Shown here one piece after another: positions 33,506 through 42,364 of a DNA stretch of 64,000 nucleotides (position 1 is the stretch's first letter; each line of letters begins with the position of its first letter). The stretch is from Rhizobium sp. WYCCWR10014 (GTDB lineage Bacteria; Pseudomonadota; Alphaproteobacteria; Rhizobiales; Rhizobiaceae): positions 124,001 to 188,000 of the forward strand of contig NZ_LXFU01000035.1 of assembly GCF_001657485.1 (NCBI RefSeq), written 5' to 3'. The notes below the pieces were generated by a model. The model had not been told where the DNA came from and did not search any database. It was given only the letters and a program-made list of their open reading frames with translations. Position numbers and translations under genes: made by a program.

Positions 33506-35155
33506 GTCCCGCTCCAATGTGGCGCGCTGCGCCGTCAGCACCCATAACAGGCCTTCGGGCCGGAAATCGATCTCGACCGTGCCGCGGAAGGCGGAGGCGG
33601 CATGAGCCTTGATAACGGTCGTTCCGAAGCCCGAGCGCGATGGCTCGGTGACCGGCGGGCCGCCGCGCTCTTCCCAGATGAAGCGGAGCAGGGCATCCGG
33701 CTTGTCCTCCGCGCTGACGTCGCGCCATTCGAAGCGGACACGGCCCTGCGGTACGGAGAGCGCACCGTATTTCACCGAATTGGTGGCGAGTTCATGCAAG
33801 GCGAGGCCGAGATTCTGCACTGCATCCGGTTTCAGTACGAAGTCTTCGCCGCTGATGTCGATCTGTTCGCGCGATTGCGGGAACGCGTGCAAATGGATGT
33901 CAACGACACGCCGCAGCGACACGCCTCCCCATTGTTCGCTGGTCAGGAGCTCGATCGAACGCACTAATCCCTCGAGGCGGTCGGCGACGGCGGCGCGGAA
34001 GCTCTCGACGCTGTCGGACTGCTTGGCGAGCTGGCGCATCATTGCCTGGGCAAGCGTCAGAAGATTCTTGGTGCGGTGGACGAGTTCATGCATGACGAAA
34101 CGCAGCCTGTCTTCGGTCTGGCTACGATCGAAAGAGGCATTCGAAAGGGCAATCGCCACCTGGTTCGCCTCGATGACGCTGGTCTCGACCGGTGAAACGA
34201 TATGGCCTTCGCCCATGCGGTTCGCCATGTCGGCGATATCGCGAATGGTAGTGCGCACCTGTCTTGCGACGGCATAGGCGCCCAGCACGGCGACGAGCAC
34301 AAGTGCCACGCCGCCGATGATGAGGAAACGCCAGGTGCTAAGGATCGAAGCCTGAGCGATCGGTCCCCAGATCACCGTCTTCCACGACCAGCCGGGAATC
34401 TGAGCATAACCGAGGAGCATGTGCGGCAGGATCGTCTCGTCCTGGAAGACGCCGCGGGGCGCGATGAGCGCCGGCAGAATGCGCGGATCGAAGGGCGTGC
34501 CGGGTTCGAGATTGGCAGGACCGGTCGCCGCGACGACGTGGCCGCTCTCGTCGATGACGGCGGCCGACCAGCCGGAGGCAAGACCCTCGGTGGTCACGAG
34601 CTTGCGCAGATCAGTGGCATTCTGGGTAATGATGAGGGCGGCGACAGGATCGTTCTTTCGCGGCAGGGTGACGTTATAGACCCATTCGCCACTGGTTCGG
34701 CCGCGAAAGACGTCGGACGCTTCGATGCGACCGGACGCCATGACCGCCTCGAGGGCGGGGATATTCGCCGTCTGGCCGAGCGGCGTGCCGAACGCCCGAC
34801 GCGTGTTCAGCAACTGCTGGCCGCTGCGGTCGACGGCGATGACGAAAAGCGTATTGTCTCTGAGGGCCGTTTCGGTGCGCTCATGGAAGGAGGCGAGATT
34901 GCCGTTTTCCAGCTCCGGCGAACTCGAAAGCAGCCGCAGCGTTGTTGCCATATCCTGAAGCTGGCGGTCGATGATGCGCGAAAGGGCGAGCGCATCCTGG
35001 GCCGTCTCGCGCCTCAACGCCGAGCGCTGGTTGTCCTCCAGCTGCAGCAGAAGCAGCGTCACAAAGGCGAAGATCGGCAGTGCGATCGCCACGGCCATAG
35101 CGACGAGGTAGGTTCCGATCGAGGCTTTCGGAAAGAACAGCGCGACGATCTTCAT
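33503..35155 (-). CDS. membrane HWE-family sensor histidine kinase
   Basis: A 550-residue kinase: two transmembrane helices (about 13-37 and 276-297) enclose a 240-residue extracytoplasmic dCache-like sensor region. A short HAMP-like linker (RQVRTTIRDIADMANRMGEG) and the kinase core follow. The phosphoacceptor box is HELVHRTKNLL, and the ATP domain shows NLGLALHELATNSVKYGAL and WEERGGPPV, the W-x-E feature that names the HWE group. No response regulator is adjacent, so it is an orphan. I use the ATG at 35155; a TTG at 35164 is possible. Hairpin repeats of the same family stand directly at both ends, one supplying the stop codon. Confidence 0.92.
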   Translation of the reverse strand: MKIVALFFPKASIGTYLVAMAVAIALPIFAFVTLLLLQLEDNQRSALRRETAQDALALSRIIDRQLQDMATTLRLLSSSPELENGNLASFHERTETALRDNTLFVIAVDRSGQQLLNTRRAFGTPLGQTANIPALEAVMASGRIEASDVFRGRTSGEWVYNVTLPRKNDPVAALIITQNATDLRKLVTTEGLASGWSAAVIDESGHVVAATGPANLEPGTPFDPRILPALIAPRGVFQDETILPHMLLGYAQIPGWSWKTVIWGPIAQASILSTWRFLIIGGVALVLVAVLGAYAVARQVRTTIRDIADMANRMGEGHIVSPVETSVIEANQVAIALSNASFDRSQTEDRLRFVMHELVHRTKNLLTLAQAMMRQLAKQSDSVESFRAAVADRLEGLVRSIELLTSEQWGGVSLRRVVDIHLHAFPQSREQIDISGEDFVLKPDAVQNLGLALHELATNSVKYGALSVPQGRVRFEWRDVSAEDKPDALLRFIWEERGGPPVTEPSRSGFGTTVIKAHAASAFRGTVEIDFRPEGLLWVLTAQRATLERD

Positions 35156-35163
35156 CTGTCGCA

Positions 35164-35217
35164 ATTCAAAGTGTTACAGCGTCCTTTGCGCGTCTGAAAA
35201 GACGCGCGGCGCTGTAA
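35164..35217. repeat. hairpin repeat, copy at 5' end of histidine kinase gene
   Basis: ATTCAAAGTG start, outer stem 35174-35181 with 35210-35217, inner stem 35188-35195 with 35200-35207 around GAAA. Same orientation as the copy at 33453, beginning nine bases before the kinase ATG. It occupies the space where the kinase ribosome site would be; none is clear. Confidence 0.87.
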
Positions 35218-35595
35218 TGCGCGTGGCCCGCAACGGGTTTCGCTTGCGGCCAGGAAAGCACAGATCCGCATGTCTCGCAAACCGCCCCCAAACGTGTTCG
35301 ACCGCTCGATAGCGGGCTATCGAAGCAGGTCCATGTTAGGGGGAGCAAGAGCAGGTTGCAACACACTATGGCAGCCCATCGACGACGACGGGCGCTTTTT
35401 CGGCTTCTCTTTGCAAGGCGGTACGGCCGGTTTGCGGCAGCGTCGTTTCCTTCGCCCGGCATGGCACGATATCACCTCGATGATATCTAACGGCGGGAAG
35501 ATTCGTTTGAACCATCAGATACTTGGCCGCAGCCCCGATGGGCGGCGCAAGAGGCGGTTGCTGCCACCGATGCTTCGGGCCGCCCAATGATGTTC
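35218..35595. other. gene-free gap upstream of histidine kinase
   Basis: No convincing gene. An open frame at 35270-35590 on the + strand has no family character and no ribosome site. The region should hold the kinase promoter and the 3' end of the TPR lipoprotein transcript. A palindromic GATATCACCTCGATGATATC-type stretch near 35469-35488 is noted. Confidence 0.45.
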
Positions 35596-36465
35596 TTAGC
35601 CGGCTGGGGCAACGCCGACGCGAGCAAGGCCGTCACGAGCCGGCTGGTACTTCGGATCGAGGCCGATCGCGTGGCGATAGGAGCGGGCAGCCTTCGCCTT
35701 GTCGCCACGGCGTTCGTAGACGAGCGCCTGGTTGGCCCAGGATTCGGCGATGTTGCCGTTAAGCTCGATCGCATGGTTGAAATCGGCAAAGGCGTTGTCG
35801 TCGTCGTTCAGCGCGATATAGGAAATGCCGCGGCCATTATAGGGTTCGGCCGAATTCGGCGCGAGCGAGATCGCTTTCGAGAAATCGTCGATCGCCTTAT
35901 CCTGCTGATTGCGCTTCTGATAGATCAGACCACGATTGTGATAGGCGCGGCCATCGGTGGTGCCGAGCTGGATAGCCTTGTCGAAATCGTTGAAAGCCTG
36001 GTCGTCCTGGCCGGCCATGCGATAGACATTGCCGCGGCCGATATAGGCGACGTCGTAGCTCGGATTGATCTGCAGGGCGGCATTGTAATCGGCAATCGCC
36101 TGGGCCTGCTGGCCCATATTGCGATAGACGAGAGCGCGGTTGGCGTAAGCCTGGAAAAACCGCGGATTGATCTGCAGTGCCGTGTTGAAATCGTTCAGCG
36201 CCGGGCGGAACTGGCCGGCGCGGCCATAGGCGGAACCACGGACGTTGTAACCTTCGGGATCCCTCGGATTGGCGTTGATGACCGCCGTCAGCGAGGCGAT
36301 ATTCTCTTCCGAACCCTGCGCCTTGTCGATGCGGATGACGGCATCCGTGGTATTGGTCGTCTCGCAGCCGGCGAGGCCGAATATTGCCGCCAACGCCAGA
36401 GCGGGCAGGAGTGCCGTTTTCTGCAAGCGCAAAGCGCGGGACGGATTGAAGGTGTTGACAGCCAT
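35596..36465 (-). CDS. TPR-repeat lipoprotein (NlpI-like)
   Basis: A 289-residue lipoprotein. The signal ends with a lipobox LAGC, putting the lipidated cysteine at residue 34. The mature part contains about six tetratricopeptide repeats of 34 residues, each of the pattern AYxNRGxxYxxxGQxxxAIxDFxxAIxLxP (for instance YANRALVYRNMGQQAQAIADY). Such proteins act as adaptors at the outer membrane, often for peptidoglycan hydrolases. Start chosen at 36465, as it opens the signal; the frame is open to 36564. It is downstream of rpsU, separated by a terminator. Confidence 0.9.
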   Translation of the reverse strand: MAVNTFNPSRALRLQKTALLPALALAAIFGLAGCETTNTTDAVIRIDKAQGSEENIASLTAVINANPRDPEGYNVRGSAYGRAGQFRPALNDFNTALQINPRFFQAYANRALVYRNMGQQAQAIADYNAALQINPSYDVAYIGRGNVYRMAGQDDQAFNDFDKAIQLGTTDGRAYHNRGLIYQKRNQQDKAIDDFSKAISLAPNSAEPYNGRGISYIALNDDDNAFADFNHAIELNGNIAESWANQALVYERRGDKAKAARSYRHAIGLDPKYQPARDGLARVGVAPAG

Positions 36466-36526
36466 TCGGGCTCGCTTTCCCCATACGGCATATCCGGTGC
36501 GCGGATATGCGATCTTCAGCGGCAAA

Positions 36527-36560
36527 CTAAAAAGGCGGCGGCGAACCCATCGCCCCCGCC
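36527..36560 (-). terminator. rho-independent terminator after rpsU
   Basis: On the minus strand, 36560-36550 pairs with 36544-36534 (11 bases, one mismatch) around a five-base loop, followed by TTTTTAG (36533-36527). It sits just after rpsU and before the lipoprotein gene. Confidence 0.7.
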
Positions 36561-36599
36561 ACAATGCATCTGAAAACGTCGAAAAAACGACGGAAACGC

Positions 36600-36812
36600 T
36601 CAGCGTGCGACCAGACCTTCGCGCTGGGCGCGCTTGCGGGCCAGCTTGCGAACGCGACGAACAGCCTCGGCCTTCTCGCGAGCACGCTTCTGCGACGGCT
36701 TCTCGTAGTAGTCGCGCATCTTCATTTCGCGGAAAATGCCTTCGCGCTGCATCTTCTTCTTGAGAGCGCGGAGAGCCTGATCAACATTGTTATCGCGGAC
36801 AAGTACCTGCAC
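36600..36812 (-). CDS. rpsU: 30S ribosomal protein S21
   Basis: A 70-residue S21 with the expected alphaproteobacterial sequence: [19 protein letters not shown] at the start, [17 protein letters not shown] and a strongly basic C-terminal helix. The small-subunit protein takes part in start-site selection during initiation. The start is a GTG at 36812, because the conserved sequence begins with the next codon and AAGGAACG precedes it by about nine bases. A longer frame to 36869 is not conserved. Confidence 0.95.
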   Translation of the reverse strand: MQVLVRDNNVDQALRALKKKMQREGIFREMKMRDYYEKPSQKRAREKAEAVRRVRKLARKRAQREGLVAR

Positions 36813-36991
36813 GAGAATCACGTTCCTTTGGTTGGTTGATGCCGGAGGCGGCGCAGCGGCCAGAGGCAAAACAATAACGTTCGCGCGGCCGGAGCCTTGC
36901 GATTGGTGATGCGAAATAGCAGATCGGGTACGGGAAGTCTAGACGGGATATGGGAGGCGGGCGGAAAAATCACGCTTCGCCTGATAGCCGG

Positions 36992-38593
36992 TCATGATCC
37001 GGCCGGTTCGGGCGCAGCTTCATCCAGCGCGGCGATTGCCTCGTTGAGAGCGGTCCTCACCCTTAGGCGATCGGCAGGCTCCAGCCGGCTCATATCCAGG
37101 TGCAGGTCGAGGCCGGAGAGGTGCTCGCTCAGAACGCGGCTCTTGTGATCCGCACCGAGTGTCAGCCCATCCACCCCATAGGGCACGATCTCGCGCTGTA
37201 TGCCCTTCATCGTGATCGGCGGAAGGGGATGAGCATCGACGATTTCGTTCACCAGCGCATAGGTTTCGTAGCTGATGACGATCTCTCCTCCCTGGGCGAT
37301 CGATTGCAGCCGAGCTGCGAGATTGGCCTCCGCTCCGATGATCGTATAGTCCATGCGGTCGCTGCTGCCGAAATTGCCGACGTTGCAATAACCGCTGTTA
37401 ATTCCCATGCGGACGACGAAAGGCTCTTCGGTGCCGTTTCTGCGCCATCTGTCCTTGAGTTCGCCGAGACGGCGCTGCATGTCGACGGCCATGCGCAGAC
37501 ATGCTTTCGCGTCTTCCTCCGGCCCCTTGGTTTCGGGATCGCCGAAGAAGACCAGCATCGCGTCGCCGATGAACTTGTCCACCGTGCCGCCGTGCTCCAG
37601 GGCAATGTTCGACATCTCGGTCAGATATTCGTTGAGCATCTCCGTCAGGGCTTCCGGCTGCAGGCGCTCGGTCGTTGCCGTGAAGTCCTTGATGTCGGAG
37701 AAGAAGATCGTCAGGCGCTTGCGCTCGGTATGGACGACGACGTCCTTCTGCCCGGAGAAGATGCTCTTGTAGATCTGCGGTGAGAGATAGCGCGAAATCT
37801 TCATGGAAACGCTGGCGAGGAATTCGTTCGCTGCTTCCAGATCCTGGTTGGCGCTATGGATGGCGCGGGCCTGCTGCCGCTGAAGCACAATGAAGCTGAT
37901 GCCGATGATGGCGACGAAAAGAAAATAGCAAAGCAGGTATTTGAAGGCGAAGACGTTGCTCGCAAAGGGCTGCCGGATGATGACTTCCTGAATGCCGCGC
38001 ACATCGCCCACCTTCCAATCGGTCTTCGGACTTTCCGGGTGGGTATTGTGACAGGCAACGCAGGCCTGGCCCATGACGACGGGGGTGATGAACCGCAAGG
38101 TATCGGTCAATCGGACGCGGGTGAGATCGTTCAGAGTCTGCTGCGGATTGGCGCGCAACGCGGCGATCGCTTGTCTCTCGAAATCGTCGAGCTCGTGGGA
38201 TGCGCGGCTCTTGAACGGCAGGTCGGAGACGAAACGGTAGGTGATATTGGCCTGCTGCTCCTTGATGACGTCGCCGAGTTCCAGGGACAGCGTGGCCGGC
38301 AGCGGGATGGCGCCGGGGATATTTGCGTAAGTGTGAGAGACGACCGTGCCTCCGGTCGCGCCGCTGGCATGGGCAGCCAGAACGCGCCCCACGACATTCG
38401 TGGAATAATAGGAGCGGATGCTCGATATCAGCGAGCTCATGTCGCGCGCCTGGCGGCGCAGGGTATTCCCCGAGAGATCGCTGATATCAAGCCAGACGGC
38501 AAGCGGCAGCCCTGCGAGCATTGCCAGCACGACGACAATCAGCCAATAGCCGCTGCGGCGTGCGGCGGTTTCGGAAATCACGGCGACCTTCAT
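36992..38593 (-). CDS. heme-c sensor domain (Tll0287-like) class III adenylate/guanylate cyclase
   Basis: A 533-residue membrane enzyme. A helix at about 15-35 and another at 216-238 enclose a periplasmic region resembling the Tll0287-like (DUF3365) domain, with CVACH (C178, C181, H182), a c-type heme attachment site. The cytoplasmic C-terminus is a class III nucleotidyl cyclase: metal-binding aspartates in FFSDIKDF (D300) and FIGDAML (D344), and the later GAEANLAARLQ. It should make a cyclic nucleotide in response to a redox or gas signal at the heme; which nucleotide is not clear. Divergent from the CHASE2 cyclase gene with 287 bases between. Confidence 0.9.
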   Translation of the reverse strand: MKVAVISETAARRSGYWLIVVVLAMLAGLPLAVWLDISDLSGNTLRRQARDMSSLISSIRSYYSTNVVGRVLAAHASGATGGTVVSHTYANIPGAIPLPATLSLELGDVIKEQQANITYRFVSDLPFKSRASHELDDFERQAIAALRANPQQTLNDLTRVRLTDTLRFITPVVMGQACVACHNTHPESPKTDWKVGDVRGIQEVIIRQPFASNVFAFKYLLCYFLFVAIIGISFIVLQRQQARAIHSANQDLEAANEFLASVSMKISRYLSPQIYKSIFSGQKDVVVHTERKRLTIFFSDIKDFTATTERLQPEALTEMLNEYLTEMSNIALEHGGTVDKFIGDAMLVFFGDPETKGPEEDAKACLRMAVDMQRRLGELKDRWRRNGTEEPFVVRMGINSGYCNVGNFGSSDRMDYTIIGAEANLAARLQSIAQGGEIVISYETYALVNEIVDAHPLPPITMKGIQREIVPYGVDGLTLGADHKSRVLSEHLSGLDLHLDMSRLEPADRLRVRTALNEAIAALDEAAPEPAGS

Positions 38594-38880
38594 TCTTCTC
38601 TCGAAAAAGCATCCGATTTTCGATCGTTACAAGAACATTTCGCCGCGCGCTGGGCAAGGTCGAAGCCTTGTCATCCAGGCAAAAGCCTGGCCGAAACTAG
38701 AGGCGTGGCCTGATTGAAGACGGTTCCCCGCCGTCCGCCGGAAAATGACATGCGGGAGCCTGAAAAGACAGCGCTCCTGACTGCATCTGCGAATGGCGTT
38801 TGGAACGAAAGCGGCGTAGCCTGTCTGCCGGCAGGTGCGGGTCGCCCTGCCGGCCGTGGGAGGGGACACCCGGTGAGATC

Positions 38881-41052
38881 ATGACGCGCGCACAGCAAAT
38901 CGGTGTCGTTCTCGGCCTGGCGATCGTGACTGCGCTTACGATTCTTCGAGCAAGTGATCCCGGGATCTTCAAGTTGATCCGCGGCGTGACCTTCGACGAG
39001 TATCAGCGGCTGGTTCCCAGGACCTTCGAGCCGATGCCCGTCCGCGTGATCGACATCGACGAGACGTCGTTGCGCGAATTCGGCCAGTGGCCGTGGCCGC
39101 GGGACCGGATGGCTCTGCTGGTGGACCGGCTTTCGGGGATGGGTGCCTCAGCCATTGCCTTCGATGTTCTCTTCGCCGAGCCGGACCGGCTGTCGCCGCG
39201 CAATGTTGTGCGCGACGTTGCCGGTGTGGATCCTTCCTTGGCCGAGAAGCTGCCCGACAATGACGAGATATTCGCCCATTCGATTGCCGATAAGCCCGTC
39301 GTGCTCGGCTTCGGTCTGTCCAATGAGGGCAATTACCGGCCGCCGGTCAAGGCGGGCTTTGCCTTCACCGGCGAAAGCCCCGTCTCGGCTCCGCCCTATC
39401 TCGGCGCCTCGACGCCGCTCAGACCGCAATTGGAGGCCAATGCGGCGGGGCTCGGCCATATCAGCCTCAACCCCGGCAATCCCTCGCCGGTGGTGCGGGC
39501 GGTGCCGCTGTTCCTGACGGACGGCGAGCAGCTCTATCCCAATCTCGCGATAGAAGCTCTTCGCGTCGCGCAGGGAGCATCGACCTATGTGCTATCGGGC
39601 GCGCCCGATCGCGCCGGCATCATGACATCGGCAAAGATCGGGGATTTCGTCGTGCCGCTGACGGCGGCGGGTGAACTCTGGCTGTATGTCAGCCCCGACC
39701 GGGCGGAGCGATACATATCCGCCGGTCAGGTGCTTGCGGCCGAAGGGGCCTCTCCCGAGGTCGCGGCCGCCGTCGCCGGCAGCATCGTCTTCGTCGGGAC
39801 ATCGGCGGCCGGCCTGCAGGACATCCGCGTCACTGCCCTTGGCGAGAACGTTCCCGGCGTTTCGCTGCATGCGCAGGCCGTCGAGCAGATCCTCTCCGGC
39901 CATTTCCTGTCGCGGCCCGACTGGGCGGACGGACTGGAAATCCTGCTGATCGCCGTGCTCGGCTGCCTGCTCGTCGTGGTGACGACCTTCGTCAGCCCCG
40001 CCGTCGCTCTGATCTGCGGCCTGCTGATCACGGCGATGGCGCTCGTGGCGTCCTGGCTGTCGTTTCTTTATGCAGGGCTTCTCTTCGATCCACTGGCTCC
40101 GATCGTCAGCGGATCGATCATCCATTTTGCCGCGACCTCGTTCCGGATCCTGGTGATCGACCGGGAGCGGCGCGCGGTGCGGCGCGCCTTCGGGCATTAT
40201 CTTTCTCCATCGCTGCTTCACCGCATCGAGCACACCCCAGATGCTTTGCGCCTCGGCGGCGACGATCGCGAGCTGACGGTGATGTTCGTCGATGTCAGGA
40301 ACTTCACCGAGATCAGCGAGCGGCTGGCGCCGACAGATGTCGTCGCGTTCTTGAACACGTTGCTCGACGCGCTGAGCCGCCATGTGGTGGCCAATGAAGG
40401 CACGCTCGACAAGTTCATCGGCGATTCGATCATGGCGTTCTGGAATGCGCCCGTCGATGTGGCCGATCATGGAACCAAGGCGGTTCGCGCAGCACTTGCC
40501 ATGCGCGAAACGCTGGCCGAATTGAACGCCGGAGACGCCTTCGGCTTCGGGCCCGGACAGCAAGTCGGGATCGGCATCGGCATCCACACCGGCCTTGCCT
40601 GCGTCGGCAATATGGGCGCCAAGACGCGCTTCAACTATTCGGCGGTTGGTGATGCCGTCAACACCGCGGCGCGGCTGGAATCATGCTGCAAAGAGGTCGG
40701 CTTCGATATTCTGATATCCGACAGCACGGCAAGGTCGCTGCGGGGAATGGCGCTGATCGAGGCCGGCGCCATTCCGCTCAAGGGCAAGAGCAACCGAACG
40801 CAGATCCTTGCCGTCGTCGGCGACGAACGCGTTGCAGCATCTGCCGAGTTTGCAGCACTTGTTGTCGTTCACCAGCAACTGATGCGGGCCCTGCTTTCGC
40901 ATTCGAAGAACACCCGCAAGCTTATCGGCACGGCAAAACTGAGGGCGGCACAGGTGATCGGCGGTTTGGCGGAATTCTATCAGCGGATCTCCGGAAGAAC
41001 CGATCACTTTCGCGAAGTGCCTGATGGGTTCGAGAAGAGCGCGGCCGACTGA
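38881..41052 (+). CDS. CHASE2-domain class III adenylate cyclase
   Basis: A 723-residue membrane cyclase. An N-terminal anchor helix precedes a long extracytoplasmic CHASE2 domain (about residues 35-355; typical VRVIDIDETSLREFGQWPWPRDRMA and DVLFAEPDR opening). About three helices follow (355-440), then a class III cyclase domain with MFVDVRNFTEISERL, DKFIGDSIMAFWNAP and NYSAVGDAVNTAARLE, so metal-binding aspartates and the transition-state asparagine and arginine pattern are present. CHASE2 senses unknown extracellular cues. The ATG at 38881 opens the anchor helix; an earlier frame to 38800 is unlikely. It ends five bases before the convergent FecR-domain gene. Confidence 0.92.
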   Translation: MTRAQQIGVVLGLAIVTALTILRASDPGIFKLIRGVTFDEYQRLVPRTFEPMPVRVIDIDETSLREFGQWPWPRDRMALLVDRLSGMGASAIAFDVLFAEPDRLSPRNVVRDVAGVDPSLAEKLPDNDEIFAHSIADKPVVLGFGLSNEGNYRPPVKAGFAFTGESPVSAPPYLGASTPLRPQLEANAAGLGHISLNPGNPSPVVRAVPLFLTDGEQLYPNLAIEALRVAQGASTYVLSGAPDRAGIMTSAKIGDFVVPLTAAGELWLYVSPDRAERYISAGQVLAAEGASPEVAAAVAGSIVFVGTSAAGLQDIRVTALGENVPGVSLHAQAVEQILSGHFLSRPDWADGLEILLIAVLGCLLVVVTTFVSPAVALICGLLITAMALVASWLSFLYAGLLFDPLAPIVSGSIIHFAATSFRILVIDRERRAVRRAFGHYLSPSLLHRIEHTPDALRLGGDDRELTVMFVDVRNFTEISERLAPTDVVAFLNTLLDALSRHVVANEGTLDKFIGDSIMAFWNAPVDVADHGTKAVRAALAMRETLAELNAGDAFGFGPGQQVGIGIGIHTGLACVGNMGAKTRFNYSAVGDAVNTAARLESCCKEVGFDILISDSTARSLRGMALIEAGAIPLKGKSNRTQILAVVGDERVAASAEFAALVVVHQQLMRALLSHSKNTRKLIGTAKLRAAQVIGGLAEFYQRISGRTDHFREVPDGFEKSAAD

Positions 41053-41057
41053 AGGCG

Positions 41058-42110
41058 TCAGCGGTTACGATTGAAACCCCGGCCCTTGTCGTGGTTCCGA
41101 TCCCTGTCGTGATCTCGATCACGATCCTTATCGTGATCACGATCTCCTTTATGGTCGCGGTCGTGTCCTCGATGGTCCCGGTCATTCCCGTGATTCTGGC
41201 CGTGATTTCCCGGCCTGTCGTGACCGTCATGCCGGCCGTGACCGTCCGGCTTGTTATGCCCGTCATGCTTGTCGGGCCTATCCGGCCTGTCGTGATGCGG
41301 CTTTTCGTGATGCGGCTTGTCGGGCTTGTTCGGCCGCTCCTTTTGCGGCTCGGCCTGTTTTTGCGGCGGATCCTGTTTCTGTGGATTGGGCAAAGCCGGA
41401 GGCGGGGGCCGGTTCCTGTCCCTTCTTTCCGGTGCGACGGAGGCCATATTGCAGCCGCCGAGCATGCCGATGCCGCCCGCAAGCCGCTGATTGCCGGAGA
41501 GGAAAGGGAGGGCGCGCTGATTTCCGAGCGTCTCGAGGATGCTGGGATCGACCCGGCGTGCTGCCGACATATCGCCGTTCGGCTTGGCCACCACGCAATC
41601 GCAGCGCTGCTGCAACTGCCGGCAGCCGCCTGGACCGCAGAAACGGGCAGCACCATTCAGCAGCACGACGGCGGTCGTGCCATCCGGGCCGACGTAGAAA
41701 TCGAAAGCGGTGCCACGTACGCCGATCGTGCCGGCCGGCGTCAGGATCTGGTAGGCCGAAGAATTGGAACTGCCGCTGACCCAGCGGAATGTGCCCTTTG
41801 CCGCCCTGATGGTGAGTTTCTTGACCGATTGGGAATCATCGAAGACATATTTGTCGATCACGACCGACGAACCCCAGCCGACCGCGAGCTTCGTGCCGTC
41901 ATGAAACACGAATTGGCCAAGCCCCGATTGCGATGTCTTGATGCGTTCGTTGCGATGGACGCGGGTGTCGACCTCGATCGGCCCGCTCTGTCCCGTCACC
42001 TGCGTCTTGATGACAACAGCCTGGCCGACCGGCTCGGCGGCGAGCGCCGGCCATGCGCTGTTTAACGCGATGCAAAGCATCGCGACTGATCCTGCGCGCC
42101 AACCCCACAT
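41058..42110 (-). CDS. FecR-domain periplasmic protein with charged repetitive tail
   Basis: A 350-residue exported protein. A signal peptide (ending near WPALAAE) leads into a FecR-type domain with TSQSGLGQFVFHDGTKLAVG and GTIGVRGTAFDFYVGPDG. A cysteine cluster follows (FCGPGGC, QQRCDC). From about residue 235 the tail changes to proline, then to a low-complexity His/Asp/Arg/Gly-rich repeat. FecR domains next to CHASE2 cyclases are common, and I take them to form one signalling unit. Whether this one acts as an anti-sigma type sensor is doubtful as no sigma factor is nearby. Confidence 0.87.
   Translation of the reverse strand: MWGWRAGSVAMLCIALNSAWPALAAEPVGQAVVIKTQVTGQSGPIEVDTRVHRNERIKTSQSGLGQFVFHDGTKLAVGWGSSVVIDKYVFDDSQSVKKLTIRAAKGTFRWVSGSSNSSAYQILTPAGTIGVRGTAFDFYVGPDGTTAVVLLNGAARFCGPGGCRQLQQRCDCVVAKPNGDMSAARRVDPSILETLGNQRALPFLSGNQRLAGGIGMLGGCNMASVAPERRDRNRPPPPALPNPQKQDPPQKQAEPQKERPNKPDKPHHEKPHHDRPDRPDKHDGHNKPDGHGRHDGHDRPGNHGQNHGNDRDHRGHDRDHKGDRDHDKDRDRDHDRDRNHDKGRGFNRNR
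41070..41330. repeat. imperfect short tandem repeats encoding D/H/R-rich tail
   Basis: A run of degenerate 6-18 base units (CGATCACGAT-type and GGTCGTG-type) inside the FecR-domain gene. It encodes repeated DRDHD/DHRGHD-like segments. Length variation between strains would be expected. Confidence 0.65.
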
Positions 42111-42364
42111 GATACACGTACCCCCGGGAACAGGCGATTGTTAGCATTTTAGCAATTGCTTGTCTTCTAACCCTCTTGGGCTAGCGCCGGGCCGGCAGCT
42201 AAGCGGAAATGCAGACGCCTGCGTCTTCCGCCTGAAGCAGCATTCTCTTCGGCGTGTCGAAACCAAAGCTCTCGCGCGTCGCAAAAGAACCGTTGTGCCG
42301 CATTTGGATTTGCGATTTGTATGGGCGCGGAAAACAAGCCCTTTCCCGAAGGAGAAGAAGGCGG

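Noticed and set aside
35270..35590. 106-codon frame on the + strand
   Set aside because: No ribosome site, no family and low-complexity basic composition; left as a gene-free gap.
41070..41330. Possible CRISPR-like array
   Set aside because: Units are short, degenerate and in frame within a coding sequence, without regular spacers.
41091..42065. Long hydrophobic valine-rich frame opposite the FecR gene
   Set aside because: It arises from translating the His/Asp repeat DNA on the other strand; the FecR frame has a signal peptide and a known domain.
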